A DNA stretch of 64,000 nt from Thalassospira sp. MCCC 1A03138 (GTDB lineage: Bacteria; Pseudomonadota; Alphaproteobacteria; Rhodospirillales; Thalassospiraceae): NCBI RefSeq assembly GCF_002115785.1, contig NZ_JFJY01000008.1:62001-126000 (forward strand), in the 5' to 3' direction. The position numbers and the translations under genes are program-made. Of the stretch, positions 34,535 to 43,495 are shown in pieces. Position 1 is the stretch's first letter, and every line of letters starts with the position of its first letter. Under the pieces are notes generated by a model. It made no database searches. It saw nothing but the letters and a program-made list of their open reading frames with translations, and was not told the origin of the DNA.

Positions 34535-35365
34535 ATGAGCTTTTCCGCCGAAAACATTTCTGGCCTGATGGCTGGCAAGCGTGGCCTGATCATGGGCGTC
34601 GCGAACGATAAATCCATTGCCTGGGGTATTGCACGCACTGTGGCTGCCGCTGGCGCCGAGGTTGCCTTCACCTATCAGGGCGAAGCACTCGAAAAGCGTG
34701 TCCGCCCGTTGGCGGAGTCTGTCGGCAGCGACATCGTCCTGCCATGCGACGTGACCGACGCAGCAAGCATGGATGCCGTTTTTGAAACGTTAAAAGAAAA
34801 ATGGGGCAAGCTGGACTTCGTCGTGCATGCCATCGGTTTTTCCGACAAAAACGAACTTCGTGGCCGCTATGTCGATACATCGCCTGAAAACTTCGCGCTT
34901 TCAATGAACATCTCGGTCTATTCCTTTACCGCAATCGCCCAGCGCGCGGAAAAGCTGATGACCGATGGTGGTTCGCTTCTGACCCTGTCCTATTACGGGG
35001 CAGAAAAGGTGATGCCGCATTACAACGTAATGGGCGTTGCCAAGGCGGCTCTTGAAGCCAGTGTGAAATATCTTGCCAATGACCTTGGTCCGGATCGCAT
35101 CCGTGTGAATGCCATTTCGGCAGGCCCGATGAAGACCCTTGCCGCGTCAGGGATTGGCGATTTCCGCTACATCCTGAAATGGAATGAATATAATTCGCCG
35201 ATGCGCCGCAACGTCACGCTTGATGATGTTGGCGGATCGGGCCTGTACTTCCTGTCGGATCTTTCAACCGGCGTTACCGGGGAAACCCATCATGTCGATT
35301 GCGGTTATCACACCGTTGGCATGAAACAGGCAGACGCACCGGATATCAATGTTCAGAAATCCTGA
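34535..35365 (+). CDS. fabI: Enoyl-ACP reductase (NADH)
   Basis: The 276-residue enzyme performs the last reduction in each cycle of type II fatty acid synthesis and is the target of triclosan-like inhibitors. Features are the divergent SDR motif IMGVANDKSIAWGIA near residue 18, FVVHAIGFSDKNEL near 92 and the catalytic Tyr/Lys pair in PHYNVMGVAKAALEAS near 158. GAGAGGGAAA precedes ATG 34535; the frame continues upstream without homology. aroC follows 80 bp later on the same strand and may be cotranscribed, a common alphaproteobacterial arrangement. Confidence 0.97.
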   Translation: MSFSAENISGLMAGKRGLIMGVANDKSIAWGIARTVAAAGAEVAFTYQGEALEKRVRPLAESVGSDIVLPCDVTDAASMDAVFETLKEKWGKLDFVVHAIGFSDKNELRGRYVDTSPENFALSMNISVYSFTAIAQRAEKLMTDGGSLLTLSYYGAEKVMPHYNVMGVAKAALEASVKYLANDLGPDRIRVNAISAGPMKTLAASGIGDFRYILKWNEYNSPMRRNVTLDDVGGSGLYFLSDLSTGVTGETHHVDCGYHTVGMKQADAPDINVQKS

Positions 35366-35445
35366 TCCGAACATGATATGATCTTGCGGGCTGCCTTACT
35401 GGCAGCCTGTATTGTCTTCAAACACCTGAATTCTGGATATCGGAA

Positions 35446-36537
35446 ATGGCTGGCAACAGTTTTGGCTCTCTGTTTCGCTTCACCACATTTGGCGAAAGCC
35501 ACGGCCCGGCGATTGGCTGCGTCGTTGACGGGGTGCCGCCGCTTCTTGACCTGACCGAAGAAGACATCCAGCAGTTTCTTGAAAAACGCAAACCGGGCCA
35601 GTCGCGCTTTACCACCCAGCGCCGCGAACCCGATCAGGTCAAAATCCTGTCAGGCGTGTTCGAAGGCAAAACCACCGGCACCCCTATCGGACTTCTGATC
35701 GAAAACGTTGATCAGCGCTCCAAGGATTACGGCGAAATCAAAAACCAGTTCCGCCCGGGCCATGCCGATTACACCTATTGGGAAAAATACGGTATCCGTG
35801 ATTACCGCGGTGGCGGACGATCATCGGCGCGCGAAACCGCGATGCGGGTTGCCGCCGGGGCGATTGCGCGCAAAGTCCTTGGCGAGGATATCAAAATTCG
35901 CGGCGCCCTGATCAAGATGGGCACCAAGGAAATCAATCGCGACAACTGGAACTGGGACGAAGTTGATAACAACCCGTTCTTCTGTCCCGATGCAGCCGCC
36001 GTTCCGGTGTTCGAAGAATATCTTGATGGCCTGCGCAAGGACGGATCATCGGTCGGTGCAGTAATAGAAGTTGTCTGTTCGGGCGTTCCGGTCGGGCTGG
36101 GTGACCCGGTCTATGACAAACTTGATGCTGATCTGGCCAAGGCGATGATGACCATCAATGCCGTCAAGGGTGTTGAAATTGGCAACGGATTTGAGGCCGC
36201 CGAACTGACAGGTATCGAAAATGCCGATGAAATGCGCATGGGCGAAGACGGCAAGCCGGTCTTTGGCTCCAACCACGCGGGCGGCATTCTGGGCGGGATT
36301 TCATCCGGGCAGGATGTTGTTGTGCGCTTTGCCGTCAAACCGACCAGCTCGATCCTGACACCGCGCAAAAGTGTCGATATTTACGGCAAGGATGTCGATG
36401 TCGTCACCAAGGGCCGCCATGATCCGTGTGTTGGCATTCGTGCCGTTCCGGTTGGCGAGGCCATGGCAGCCATCGTTCTGGCCGATCATCTTTTGCGCCA
36501 TCGCGGCCAGTGCGACGGCTGGAACCGCAACAAGTAA
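35446..36537 (+). CDS. aroC: Chorismate synthase
   Basis: The 363-residue FMNH2-dependent enzyme converts 5-enolpyruvylshikimate 3-phosphate to chorismate, the branch point to aromatic amino acids, folate and ubiquinone. All signatures are seen: [17 protein letters not shown] near residue 14, [15 protein letters not shown] near 100, the [20 protein letters not shown] segment near 122 and [17 protein letters not shown] near 325. It follows fabI. A small hairpin (GGCTGCC/GGCAGCC) in the gap lacks a T run, so read-through from fabI is likely. Confidence 0.97.
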   Translation: MAGNSFGSLFRFTTFGESHGPAIGCVVDGVPPLLDLTEEDIQQFLEKRKPGQSRFTTQRREPDQVKILSGVFEGKTTGTPIGLLIENVDQRSKDYGEIKNQFRPGHADYTYWEKYGIRDYRGGGRSSARETAMRVAAGAIARKVLGEDIKIRGALIKMGTKEINRDNWNWDEVDNNPFFCPDAAAVPVFEEYLDGLRKDGSSVGAVIEVVCSGVPVGLGDPVYDKLDADLAKAMMTINAVKGVEIGNGFEAAELTGIENADEMRMGEDGKPVFGSNHAGGILGGISSGQDVVVRFAVKPTSSILTPRKSVDIYGKDVDVVTKGRHDPCVGIRAVPVGEAMAAIVLADHLLRHRGQCDGWNRNK

Positions 36538-36609
36538 TCAACAACTAATTCCTACGTCAAATCGCACAAATAGTCTGTCACAAGCAGCCTGTTGCACCGT
36601 CATCGGTGT

Positions 36610-37824
36610 ATGAACCCGACATTGTACAAAGCCCTGATTCTGCTTGCATCCGCGAACAAACCGGCCCCGGCCTCCAAGGCAGCCGGTCGGGATGCTGGCT
36701 TGGGCAACAGAACAGTTCTTTATCCTGATGAGCCGGTCGATCTGCCCGATTGGGGCATTGCGGCCCTGCCCGCCATGATCCTTGGCGCGGCGCCGCAAAG
36801 CTGCCTTTTCGTCAGCGATCTGACCATCGAACAACCCGAAGGCGACGGCGATACCAACGCCGGTTCCTCTGATGACGAAGAAGACGAAAGCGTGGGCAGC
36901 GTTTCCTTCTCGCTCACGGTCGACAGTGCCCCTGATCCAACCGCCAAAATCACTCAACGCCAGATCACTTGGCGATTGGCCATGCCGGTGACCGCCTTCC
37001 GACAGGTTACCACCAACGCCAACAGCACACCGGTGCGTGCGCCTGTAATCAGAACGAAACTGATCCTGCGCGATGTCGTCTGTGATGTCGAGCTTGGCCT
37101 GCTTGAAATGGCGGGCATCACCCAACCGCTTCTGGTCGGACGCGATATTCTGTCCAATCGCTTCCTGATCCGCCCGGATCATGACAAGACATCATCAAAC
37201 CCACCTTCACCCTCGGCAACGCTTGCCCCGGCGCCTGAGGACAAACCTGCCGAAACGGCGTCTTCTGCGCCATTGGCATCAGATACAGGCACCAGCAACC
37301 AACAATCCGCTACAACCACGCCAGACATGCCGGCGAGCCCGACCGATACTGGCAATGCGACAACCGCAGCCGATGAACCACAAAAAGCCCCTGCACCTTC
37401 TGCAACAGGCGACAGCACCAATACCGTAACGGATGGCGGCACCAACAGTTCGGCCACGCAGCCTGCCGGTCAAACCGGTGCGGACGCAGGAAGCACGTCC
37501 GACTCATCCGCAGCAGGTTCGATATCAACAGATGACACAACGGCATCTTCTACGCCCGACGCCACCACTGGCGCACTTGCCGACACCACGGCGGCAGAGG
37601 CACCAACGGGCAATAATGCGCCAACCGAAAACGGAACAGAAGCCGCAGCCACCGCGATAACTGCGCCCAAAAGTGACGCTGCAACCGATGACAACAAAGC
37701 CGACGATAACAGCGAGGCCCCTGCCGTAACCTCAACGGCAACCGTTAGCGATGACGCATCCTCAATATCTGCGGTCCAGAATGAAGATGATGAATCCACA
37801 TCATCGCCACCTCCGGCAACCTAG
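36610..37824 (+). CDS. Catalytically degenerate RimB-like retropepsin with disordered acidic tail
   Basis: A 404-residue protein. The first 190 residues follow the ATP-dependent zinc protease/RimB retropepsin-like pattern (PF05618): EPVDLPDWGIAALPA near residue 40, then APVIRTKLILRDVVCDVELG and PLLVGRDILSNRFLIRPD. In active members the first block continues KxDTGA; here it is MILGAAP, so the catalytic aspartate is lost. An acidic loop (SSDDEEDESVGS) interrupts the domain. Residues 195-404 are low-complexity, rich in Ala, Thr, Ser and Asp, and probably disordered. No signal peptide is evident. ATG 36610 lacks a strong ribosome-binding site, and TTG 36592 is an alternative. Function unknown; possibly a binding scaffold. 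Confidence 0.7.
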   Translation: MNPTLYKALILLASANKPAPASKAAGRDAGLGNRTVLYPDEPVDLPDWGIAALPAMILGAAPQSCLFVSDLTIEQPEGDGDTNAGSSDDEEDESVGSVSFSLTVDSAPDPTAKITQRQITWRLAMPVTAFRQVTTNANSTPVRAPVIRTKLILRDVVCDVELGLLEMAGITQPLLVGRDILSNRFLIRPDHDKTSSNPPSPSATLAPAPEDKPAETASSAPLASDTGTSNQQSATTTPDMPASPTDTGNATTAADEPQKAPAPSATGDSTNTVTDGGTNSSATQPAGQTGADAGSTSDSSAAGSISTDDTTASSTPDATTGALADTTAAEAPTGNNAPTENGTEAAATAITAPKSDAATDDNKADDNSEAPAVTSTATVSDDASSISAVQNEDDESTSSPPPAT

Positions 37825-37891
37825 CGTTCAGGATTTTAGCGGTGCTTTAAGCCCGGCTCCATAATTCCATAATCCCCGACAGCGCCAAACT

Positions 37892-37918
37892 GGACCGTCA
37901 CATTGACGGTCCTTTTTT
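37892..37918 (+). terminator. Terminator after retropepsin-like gene
   Basis: GGACCGTCA and TGACGGTCC form a 9-bp stem with a 3-nt loop, followed by TTTTTT. Confidence 0.88.
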
Positions 37919-37940
37919 GCTTGTGTCATGGCCTATCGAT

Positions 37941-37962
37941 TGTTAAAGTTAACAAAGTTAAC
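37941..37962. promoter_or_regulatory. Repeated GTTAAC sites, candidate TetR operator
   Basis: TGTTAAAGTTAACAAAGTTAAC contains two palindromic GTTAAC hexamers (37948-37953 and 37957-37962) 9 bp apart plus a TGTTAA half-site, 24 bp before the TetR start. Autoregulation is likely. Confidence 0.5.
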
Positions 37963-37986
37963 ATAAGAAAATCGAGATACGAGTTT

Positions 37987-38592
37987 ATGGGGAAATACCA
38001 TCACGGCGACGTCCGTAATGTCCTTCTACAGCAAGCTGAAAACATCCTGACCGAAGAAGGCCCAAGTGGCCTGTCGTTGCGACGTCTGGCGCGGCTTACC
38101 GGTGTTTCGGAAGCAGCGCCCTATCGCCATTTTGACGGTAAGGATGGCATTTTGGCGGCAGTAGCGATTGATGCGTTTGAACGCTTTGCCGAACGGCTTG
38201 AAGATGTTGCTGCAAATATCAAAAAACACGAAGAGCGCATCATGGCGCTTGGTGCGGCCTATGTGCATTTCGCGGTCGATTTCCCGCAACATTTCCGCCT
38301 GATCTTTGGCCGGGAACGCCCGCCATTGGATCAATATCCCGAACTTCGCGAAGCAGCCGATAATGCGTTTGACGTATTGCAGCGCGCCGTAACATCGGTT
38401 GATCGCCGTGCCGACATGACCCTGAACGAGGCTGCCACCGCCTATAACCGCGCGCTGGCCGCATGGAGCCGCGCACACGGCATCGCCATGCTGGTGATTG
38501 ACGGCATGATTGTTCCGCCTGCCGATCAGGAACTCGATGATTTTGTGTTGGGGCTTCTTGCCGAAGACCTGACCGCACCGGACAATACCTGA
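37987..38592 (+). CDS. TetR family regulator with WHG domain
   Basis: A 201-residue repressor candidate. The helix-turn-helix is at residues 10-55 (LSLRRLARLTGVSEAAPYRH). The C-terminal domain contains AAWSRAHGIAMLVIDG near residue 160, the W-H-G pattern of TetR_C_13 proteins. The start at ATG 37987 gives the typical MGKYHHGDVRN N-terminus of this group. It is 47 bp upstream of a DUF2269 membrane protein gene and probably cotranscribed, controlling itself through GTTAAC sites. Ligand unknown. Confidence 0.9.
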   Translation: MGKYHHGDVRNVLLQQAENILTEEGPSGLSLRRLARLTGVSEAAPYRHFDGKDGILAAVAIDAFERFAERLEDVAANIKKHEERIMALGAAYVHFAVDFPQHFRLIFGRERPPLDQYPELREAADNAFDVLQRAVTSVDRRADMTLNEAATAYNRALAAWSRAHGIAMLVIDGMIVPPADQELDDFVLGLLAEDLTAPDNT

Positions 38593-38639
38593 TCTGAAAT
38601 CCCCGATTCCGATTTCCCAAAATTCGAAGGCTGTTCGCG

Positions 38640-39107
38640 ATGGAATACACCACCGTTAAATTCATTCACCTTCTGGGTGCCGTGCTGTTTCTGGGTAATA
38701 TAATCGTTACGGCAGTATGGAAAAGCCTGGCCGACCGCACCAGAAACCCGGTGATCATCGCCTTTGCCTGCCGGTTGGTGAATGTCACCGATCTGGTCTT
38801 TACCGCCTTTGGCGCAGCTCTGGTCGTGATTGGTGGGGTTGGTCTTTTTCATGCCGGGGGCATTTCGCTTTCCGATAGCCCGCATCTGACGATTGGCATC
38901 AGTCTGTTTGCCATGGCGGCAACCCTTTGGCTGGTCGGGCTTTTACCCTTGCAGCTCTATATGTCGCGGATTGCCGCCAAGACGGTGGCGGCGGGTGAAA
39001 CCATCATGCCAGATGCCTATGATAAATGTGTAAGGCTTTGGACGATGCTGGGCATTGCCGCAACCCTGATGCCGGTTGGCACCCTTTGGTTCATGATTGC
39101 CAGATAG
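38640..39107 (+). CDS. DUF2269-family integral membrane protein
   Basis: A 155-residue inner-membrane protein with four hydrophobic spans. The N-terminal KFIHLLGAVLFLGNIIVTAV is the family hallmark, with a possible heme- or metal-related histidine at residue 10, and the region around residue 42 reads ACRLVNVTDLVFTAFGAALV. The function of the family is not established. It follows a TetR gene on the same strand, so its expression is probably controlled by that regulator. The stop codon lies 3 bp from that of the convergent EamA transporter gene. Confidence 0.85.
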   Translation: MEYTTVKFIHLLGAVLFLGNIIVTAVWKSLADRTRNPVIIAFACRLVNVTDLVFTAFGAALVVIGGVGLFHAGGISLSDSPHLTIGISLFAMAATLWLVGLLPLQLYMSRIAAKTVAAGETIMPDAYDKCVRLWTMLGIAATLMPVGTLWFMIAR

Positions 39108-39110
39108 TGC

Positions 39111-40007
39111 TCAGAGCGTACGGCGACGACGGGTCGCGATCAGAAGGGCCACAACCACCGCCGCACTGCCCATGATGTGCCACTGATTGAGCATCTCGCC
39201 GAGGATGACAGCCCCAAGGATCGAGGCGACAAAGGGCTGCAACAGCAGAATCATTGATCCGGTCGCCTCGTCCACGCGCTTCAACCCGACCGACACCATC
39301 CCCTGCCCCAAAACATGCACCAGCATCGCAAGACCGATCAGCGCCAGCCAGCCTGTCATATGTGGCAGCAGGACGAAATTGCCTTTGATCACCATCATCA
39401 CGCCCAAGCCAATCATGGTGGTCAGGGTGCTCCAGAACATGATTGATGCGGCACTGTGATTGCGGCGCAACCGGCTGATGACAATCAGATATCCGGCATA
39501 GAAAAAGGCCGCCAGAACGGCAAAGGTATCACCGCGCATGGATCCGGCCCCGGTTTCACTGGCGCGAAACAGGAAATAGCCGCCAATAACGGCAAACGGT
39601 ACCCCGCACCAGAACATCACGCCGGGTTTGCGCGCAATGCCAAACAGACCAAGGAACCCGATAATCACGGGGGCAAGGTTGTTAAGCAAAATCGCATTGC
39701 CGACCGTCGTCATTTCGATCGCCATATGGCAGGCGACCAGATCGGCGGCAAATAAAAGACCGGCAAGGATCATCAAACCCGTATTACCATGCTTGCGCGC
39801 GGAAACGTCATTTCCGTTGGCTGGTTTTGATGATCCTGCCGGCATCAAAAAGACGGTCGCGCCCAACACGGGGGCTGCGAGCGCGACACGCCAGAAAGCC
39901 GAGGCATCGGGTGACACACCGCTATAACGCACAAAAATCGGACCGAGCCCCATCAGGATTGCGGCCACAACAAGGGTCGCAATAGCCCAGAATGATGACT
40001 GAGCCAT
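39111..40007 (-). CDS. EamA/DMT family transporter
   Basis: A 298-residue drug/metabolite exporter with ten hydrophobic segments arranged as two EamA repeats (about 5-140 and 155-290). The first repeat starts ATLVVAAILMGLGPIFVRYS; the second contains MIGLGVMMVIKGNFVLLPHM and closes with MILLLQPFVASILGAVILGE, the typical end of the family. ATG 40007 is chosen because AAGGA lies 9 nt upstream; longer in-frame starts overlap the divergent LysR promoter. The divergent LysR gene is the likely regulator. Substrate unknown, possibly an amino acid or related metabolite. Confidence 0.9.
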   Translation of the reverse strand: MAQSSFWAIATLVVAAILMGLGPIFVRYSGVSPDASAFWRVALAAPVLGATVFLMPAGSSKPANGNDVSARKHGNTGLMILAGLLFAADLVACHMAIEMTTVGNAILLNNLAPVIIGFLGLFGIARKPGVMFWCGVPFAVIGGYFLFRASETGAGSMRGDTFAVLAAFFYAGYLIVISRLRRNHSAASIMFWSTLTTMIGLGVMMVIKGNFVLLPHMTGWLALIGLAMLVHVLGQGMVSVGLKRVDEATGSMILLLQPFVASILGAVILGEMLNQWHIMGSAAVVVALLIATRRRRTL

Positions 40008-40239
40008 CAACTTTAATCCTTCTTCTTGCTGCGCAATGTCCGTGGTGGCGGAGGGAGTAACAGATGTACTTCCGGCATTGCGAAGGATGTCAGGTAAGGC
40101 ACGGGACATGGTCTGGTCTTTCGAAACGATAGCGAGGTGCAGGTTGTGCAAAATGCGCCCTGGCTGATAGCGCTTATCTTGCAGCGGTGCTATATCGATG
40201 TGAAATTGCTTCGCCTTATTGTCGGGATAAATTGCGCTT

Positions 40240-41169
40240 ATGGCTCTTCTGAATGTCGATATTGATCTGCTCAGAACGTTTCTGACCGTGCTGGATACCC
40301 AAAGTTTCACACGCACGGCCGAACGCCTTTTGCGCACGCAACCCGCCATCAGCCAGCAGATCAAAAAGCTTGAAGATACCGTTGGCGCACCGCTGATTAC
40401 GCGCGACCGCAACGCCATCACCCCGACCACAACCGGACTTGTCGTCAAATCCTATGCCGAGGGGATTATCGGCCTGAACGACAAGATGCTGGCCGATCTT
40501 CTTGATGCGGCACCGGCCGTGCTGCGCATCGGGCTTCCCGACGACTATGCAGCAATCTATCTGCCGGAAATCCTGCGGATTGCGGCCCTCCGCCTGCCAG
40601 AAACAGAAATCAGTTGCCATGCGGATATCAGTCGCAATCTCGGCAAACGGGTCGCCAATGGCGATCTTGATCTGGCGATCCTGACGGCAGATCCCGAAAC
40701 CCCCAGCCTGCATGTGACATCCGAACCGCTGGTCTGGGTGGCGGATGCCGGGTTTGACCATCAGGCACGTCCGCTTCGCCTGTCGATGTTCCATGATGGC
40801 TGCGTGATCCGCCGTTCCGTGACCGAAGTTCTGTCACAACAGAACATCGCCTTTCGCATCAGTCACAGCAGCGACTCCAATTCCATGATTATCACGGCAA
40901 TTGATGGCGGCCATGCGCTAGGGGCGATGCCACGCTGTACAGCGGAATATGCCGGAATGCAGATTATTGATGATCCATCCCTACCGCCATTGCCAAAGAT
41001 CGACATCGCCCTTCTGGTACGCGAACAGGCCAATCCTGCGGTTCGGGAACTCGCCCTTGGTGCGATTGCGGCCCTTGCACCGTCAACACCAGCAGATAGC
41101 AACGAAGACAATCACAGCATGACCGGCACAATTGTGCCTGCCACGGCACCGGCTTCTTCCACCATATGA
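40240..41169 (+). CDS. LysR family transcriptional regulator
   Basis: A 309-residue regulator. The winged helix is at residues 5-65 (FLTVLDTQSFTRTAERLLRT then QPAISQQIKKLEDTVGAPLI), followed by an effector domain from about 92 (AAPAVLRIGLPDDYAAIYLP). The C-terminal 30 residues are a Ser/Thr/Pro/Ala-rich tail beyond the usual domain end. It is divergent from an EamA exporter, a classic arrangement in which a LysR protein activates export of its effector. A GlcG-like gene follows 96 bp downstream. Confidence 0.92.
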   Translation: MALLNVDIDLLRTFLTVLDTQSFTRTAERLLRTQPAISQQIKKLEDTVGAPLITRDRNAITPTTTGLVVKSYAEGIIGLNDKMLADLLDAAPAVLRIGLPDDYAAIYLPEILRIAALRLPETEISCHADISRNLGKRVANGDLDLAILTADPETPSLHVTSEPLVWVADAGFDHQARPLRLSMFHDGCVIRRSVTEVLSQQNIAFRISHSSDSNSMIITAIDGGHALGAMPRCTAEYAGMQIIDDPSLPPLPKIDIALLVREQANPAVRELALGAIAALAPSTPADSNEDNHSMTGTIVPATAPASSTI

Positions 41170-41265
41170 AAAGACTTTTTATGCGGTTGATCGCCCGATA
41201 ACGCCGCCCATAAGATGCCCCGGCAAGAAACAACCGTTTCAATAACATCCTGCCGGAGACGCCCG

Positions 41266-41694
41266 ATGCTGACCATCAAACGCCTGTCGATCGATGACGC
41301 CAAAATACTGATCGAAGGCGCACGCAATCGCGCCACCGAAATCGGTATTCCCATGTGCATCGCCATCACCGATGAATCCGGTGTCCTGATTGCCTTTGAA
41401 CGCATGGATGGCGGCAAGGTCACCAGCACGACGATTGCCCAGGATAAGGCATTCACCGCCGCGGGTGCGCGCAAGGCGACGCATGAATATGCCGCCTCGG
41501 CCCAGCCGGGCATGCCGGCATTCGGCATCGATTCCGAAGTCGGCGGTCGTCTTTCGATTGTCGCCGGTGGATTGCCGGTATCGGTTGATGGGGATGTTGT
41601 CGGCGGAATCGGCGTCAGTTCAGGCACTCCGCCGCAGGATCAGGATTGCGCCCAGGCCGGGATTGATCATTTCCTGAAAGTGATCGGTAAATAA
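41266..41694 (+). CDS. GlcG/HbpS family heme-binding-like protein
   Basis: A 142-residue protein of the PF03928 family, whose members include HbpS, GlcG and PduO C-terminal domains. The pattern IPMCIAITDESGVLIAFERM near residue 30, the ATHEYAASAQPGMPAFG region and the glycine-rich end LPVSVDGDVVGGIGVSSGTP are characteristic. HbpS-like members bind heme or cobalamin and sense oxidants; others have no known role. ATG 41266 has GGAGA upstream. No signal peptide is seen, so it should be cytosolic. Its link to the neighbouring LysR gene is uncertain. Confidence 0.88.
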   Translation: MLTIKRLSIDDAKILIEGARNRATEIGIPMCIAITDESGVLIAFERMDGGKVTSTTIAQDKAFTAAGARKATHEYAASAQPGMPAFGIDSEVGGRLSIVAGGLPVSVDGDVVGGIGVSSGTPPQDQDCAQAGIDHFLKVIGK

Positions 41695-41707
41695 GCCCAT
41701 CACTATT

Positions 41708-41742
41708 GGCGGAAATCGGCGCTGATTACGCCGATTTCCGCC
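41708..41742. terminator. 14-bp inverted repeat overlapping the tlyA stop
   Basis: GGCGGAAATCGGCG and CGCCGATTTCCGCC pair perfectly with a 7-nt loop. The repeat spans the tlyA stop codon and separates convergent genes. No T run follows, so it may act with Rho or as an mRNA end-stabiliser. Confidence 0.5.
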
Positions 41743-42466
41743 CGCCGATCAGAAATTCGACATTGCCTTCGGGCCCCGTGATCGGGCTTGTCGCGATGCC
41801 AAGCACCTCCCAGCCCGGAAGATTTGCCAGCCAGCTGGAAATGGTGTCGCAGACTTCCTGATGCAGTTCCGGTTCACGGACCACGCCCTTTTTACCCACG
41901 CGTTCCTTGCCGACTTCGAATTGCGGCTTGATCAGCGCGATCAGCCAGCCGCCCGGTTTGACCAGATCAAGGCTTGCCGGAAGCACCGTACGAAGGCCGA
42001 TGAAGCTGGCGTCGCAGACAACGATATCAATGGGATCGGGAATTTGTTCGGACGTGATGTGACGCGCATTGGTCTTTTCCATCACGACAACCCGGTCGTC
42101 ATTGCGCAGTTTCCAGTCAAGCTGCCCCTGCCCGACATCGACCGCAAAGACCTTGGCCGCACCGTTTTGCAAAAGCACATCGGTAAAACCGCCGGTCGAG
42201 GAACCGACATCGATGCCGGTAAAGCCGGTGACATCAACCCCGAACTCGGCCAGACCCTTTTCAAGCTTGAGCCCGCCGCGCGATACCCACGGATGGGGTT
42301 GCCCGCGCAGGGTCAGCGAAATGTCTTCCTTGCATTGCAGCCCCGGCTTATCGAGCCGTTGCTCGCCGCTAAAGACATTGCCTGCCATGATGAAAGCCTG
42401 TGCCTTGGACCGGGTTTCCACCAATCCGCGTTCAACAAGCAACTGATCCAAACGTTTCTTTGCCAT
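41726..42466 (-). CDS. tlyA: TlyA family rRNA (cytidine-2'-O)-methyltransferase
   Basis: A 246-residue enzyme that methylates ribose at cytidines of ribosomal RNA; the family also carries the historical name hemolysin A. The S4 RNA-binding domain occupies residues 3-60 (KRLDQLLVERGLVETRSKAQ). The FtsJ-like methyltransferase follows with the SAM site FTGIDVGSSTGGFTDVLLQN near residue 80, the acidic residue in FAVDVGQGQLDWKLR, and the late motif LIALIKPQFEVGKERVGKKG. In many alphaproteobacteria tlyA sits next to dxs; here it is 12 kb away from dxs. It is convergent with the GlcG-like gene. Confidence 0.94.
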   Translation of the reverse strand: MAKKRLDQLLVERGLVETRSKAQAFIMAGNVFSGEQRLDKPGLQCKEDISLTLRGQPHPWVSRGGLKLEKGLAEFGVDVTGFTGIDVGSSTGGFTDVLLQNGAAKVFAVDVGQGQLDWKLRNDDRVVVMEKTNARHITSEQIPDPIDIVVCDASFIGLRTVLPASLDLVKPGGWLIALIKPQFEVGKERVGKKGVVREPELHQEVCDTISSWLANLPGWEVLGIATSPITGPEGNVEFLIGGRKSA

Positions 42467-42498
42467 GCGCGGGTTTTAGCGCAAAGTTCCGAAGAAAT

Positions 42499-43176
42499 CT
42501 AGCTCGCCAGCGGCTCAAGGTAACCACGCGGCACAATGGCCAGAAGATCGTTTAACGCCTCGCCCTGAACCGCGACATGCTGATGCATCAGTCGGCCCGC
42601 CCGTTCGGCATCGCCGGTCGAAATCGCATCAAGGATTTCGGAATGTTCGGCATTGGATTTTTTCACCCGCCCCGGCCGGTGCAACTGCAAACGGCGATAG
42701 GGTGCGAGGCGGTTGCGCACATTCTTGGTCTGACGTTCAAGGAAACTGTTGCGGCATCCGGCGTAAATCACTTCGTGGAAATTGACGTTGGCCTCGTAAT
42801 AGGCATCGGCGTCTGCATGTTCCTGAAGCGTGCCGCATTCATTGCCAAGTGCGATCAGCTTTTCAATGTCGGTGCGCGCCATCCGGCGCGCGGCAAGCCG
42901 GGCACACATTGCCTCAAGCTCCGCCATGACTTCGAACATTTCAATCAGATCGGCCACGGTGATCGAGGCAACGATGGTGCCGCGCCGAGGCATGGTCGCC
43001 ACCAGCCCCGACCCCGCCAGCGTTTGTAACGCTTCGCGGACCGGGGTGCGTGAAACACCAAACCGTTCCGACAGGCTGCGCTCGTCCAGCTTGTCGCCGG
43101 GTTTAAGAACACCGGTGACAATATCGCGTTCAAGTTTCTGAACCAGATCGGTGGCGAGCTTGCCGTTCCGTGACAT
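42499..43176 (-). CDS. GntR family (FCD) regulator, probable malonate operon regulator
   Basis: A 225-residue regulator with an N-terminal winged helix (KLDERSLSERFGVSRTPVRE near residue 35) and a C-terminal helical FCD ligand domain whose metal-binding histidines probably include that of VNFHEVIYAGCRNSF and those in NAEHSEILDAI and MHQHVAVQG. ATG 43176 is preferred to ATG 43188 because the AGG-containing site is correctly spaced. It is divergent from the malonate TRAP operon with TGGTATACCA-type sites in between. Known malonate operons of rhizobia use GntR regulators (MatR, GtrA), so I infer that malonate or malonyl-CoA is the effector. Confidence 0.9.
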   Translation of the reverse strand: MSRNGKLATDLVQKLERDIVTGVLKPGDKLDERSLSERFGVSRTPVREALQTLAGSGLVATMPRRGTIVASITVADLIEMFEVMAELEAMCARLAARRMARTDIEKLIALGNECGTLQEHADADAYYEANVNFHEVIYAGCRNSFLERQTKNVRNRLAPYRRLQLHRPGRVKKSNAEHSEILDAISTGDAERAGRLMHQHVAVQGEALNDLLAIVPRGYLEPLAS

Positions 43177-43204
43177 GAGAAGCCTCATCCTTGCGCTGCA
43201 ATCG

Positions 43205-43369
43205 TGGTATACCAGAACATAGAAAATGGTACCACGCAAAGCCTTTTACGTGCTGCTTTGCATCGAAATTCTGCTGCATCGCAAAAGTTATCTGGCAAAA
43301 AACGGCTAAAATGGCTGCAATCCTTGAGCGCACATCTGTGGCACCGCAATACACATTTCTGGTATACAA
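43205..43369. promoter_or_regulatory. Candidate GntR operators in the malonate control region
   Basis: TGGTATACCA (43205-43214) is a perfect palindrome, TGGTACCA (43227-43234) is a shortened form, and TGGTATACAA (43360-43369) repeats the half-site nearer to matP. The arrangement in a 319-bp divergent region suits a GntR/FCD repressor. Nothing else gene-like is visible in this gap. Confidence 0.55.
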
Positions 43370-43495
43370 AAATCCATAGACAGGATGCCAGAAATCTGTA
43401 ACGCTTTTTGATATTGCGAAATCCGCACCAATAAAAAGACGTGTCAACACGTCACAAATGCATCCAGAAACGCATGCTTCATCCGGGAGGAAAAG

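Noticed and set aside
35389..35407. Terminator between fabI and aroC
   Set aside because: The 7-bp hairpin has no T run, so read-through seems more likely.
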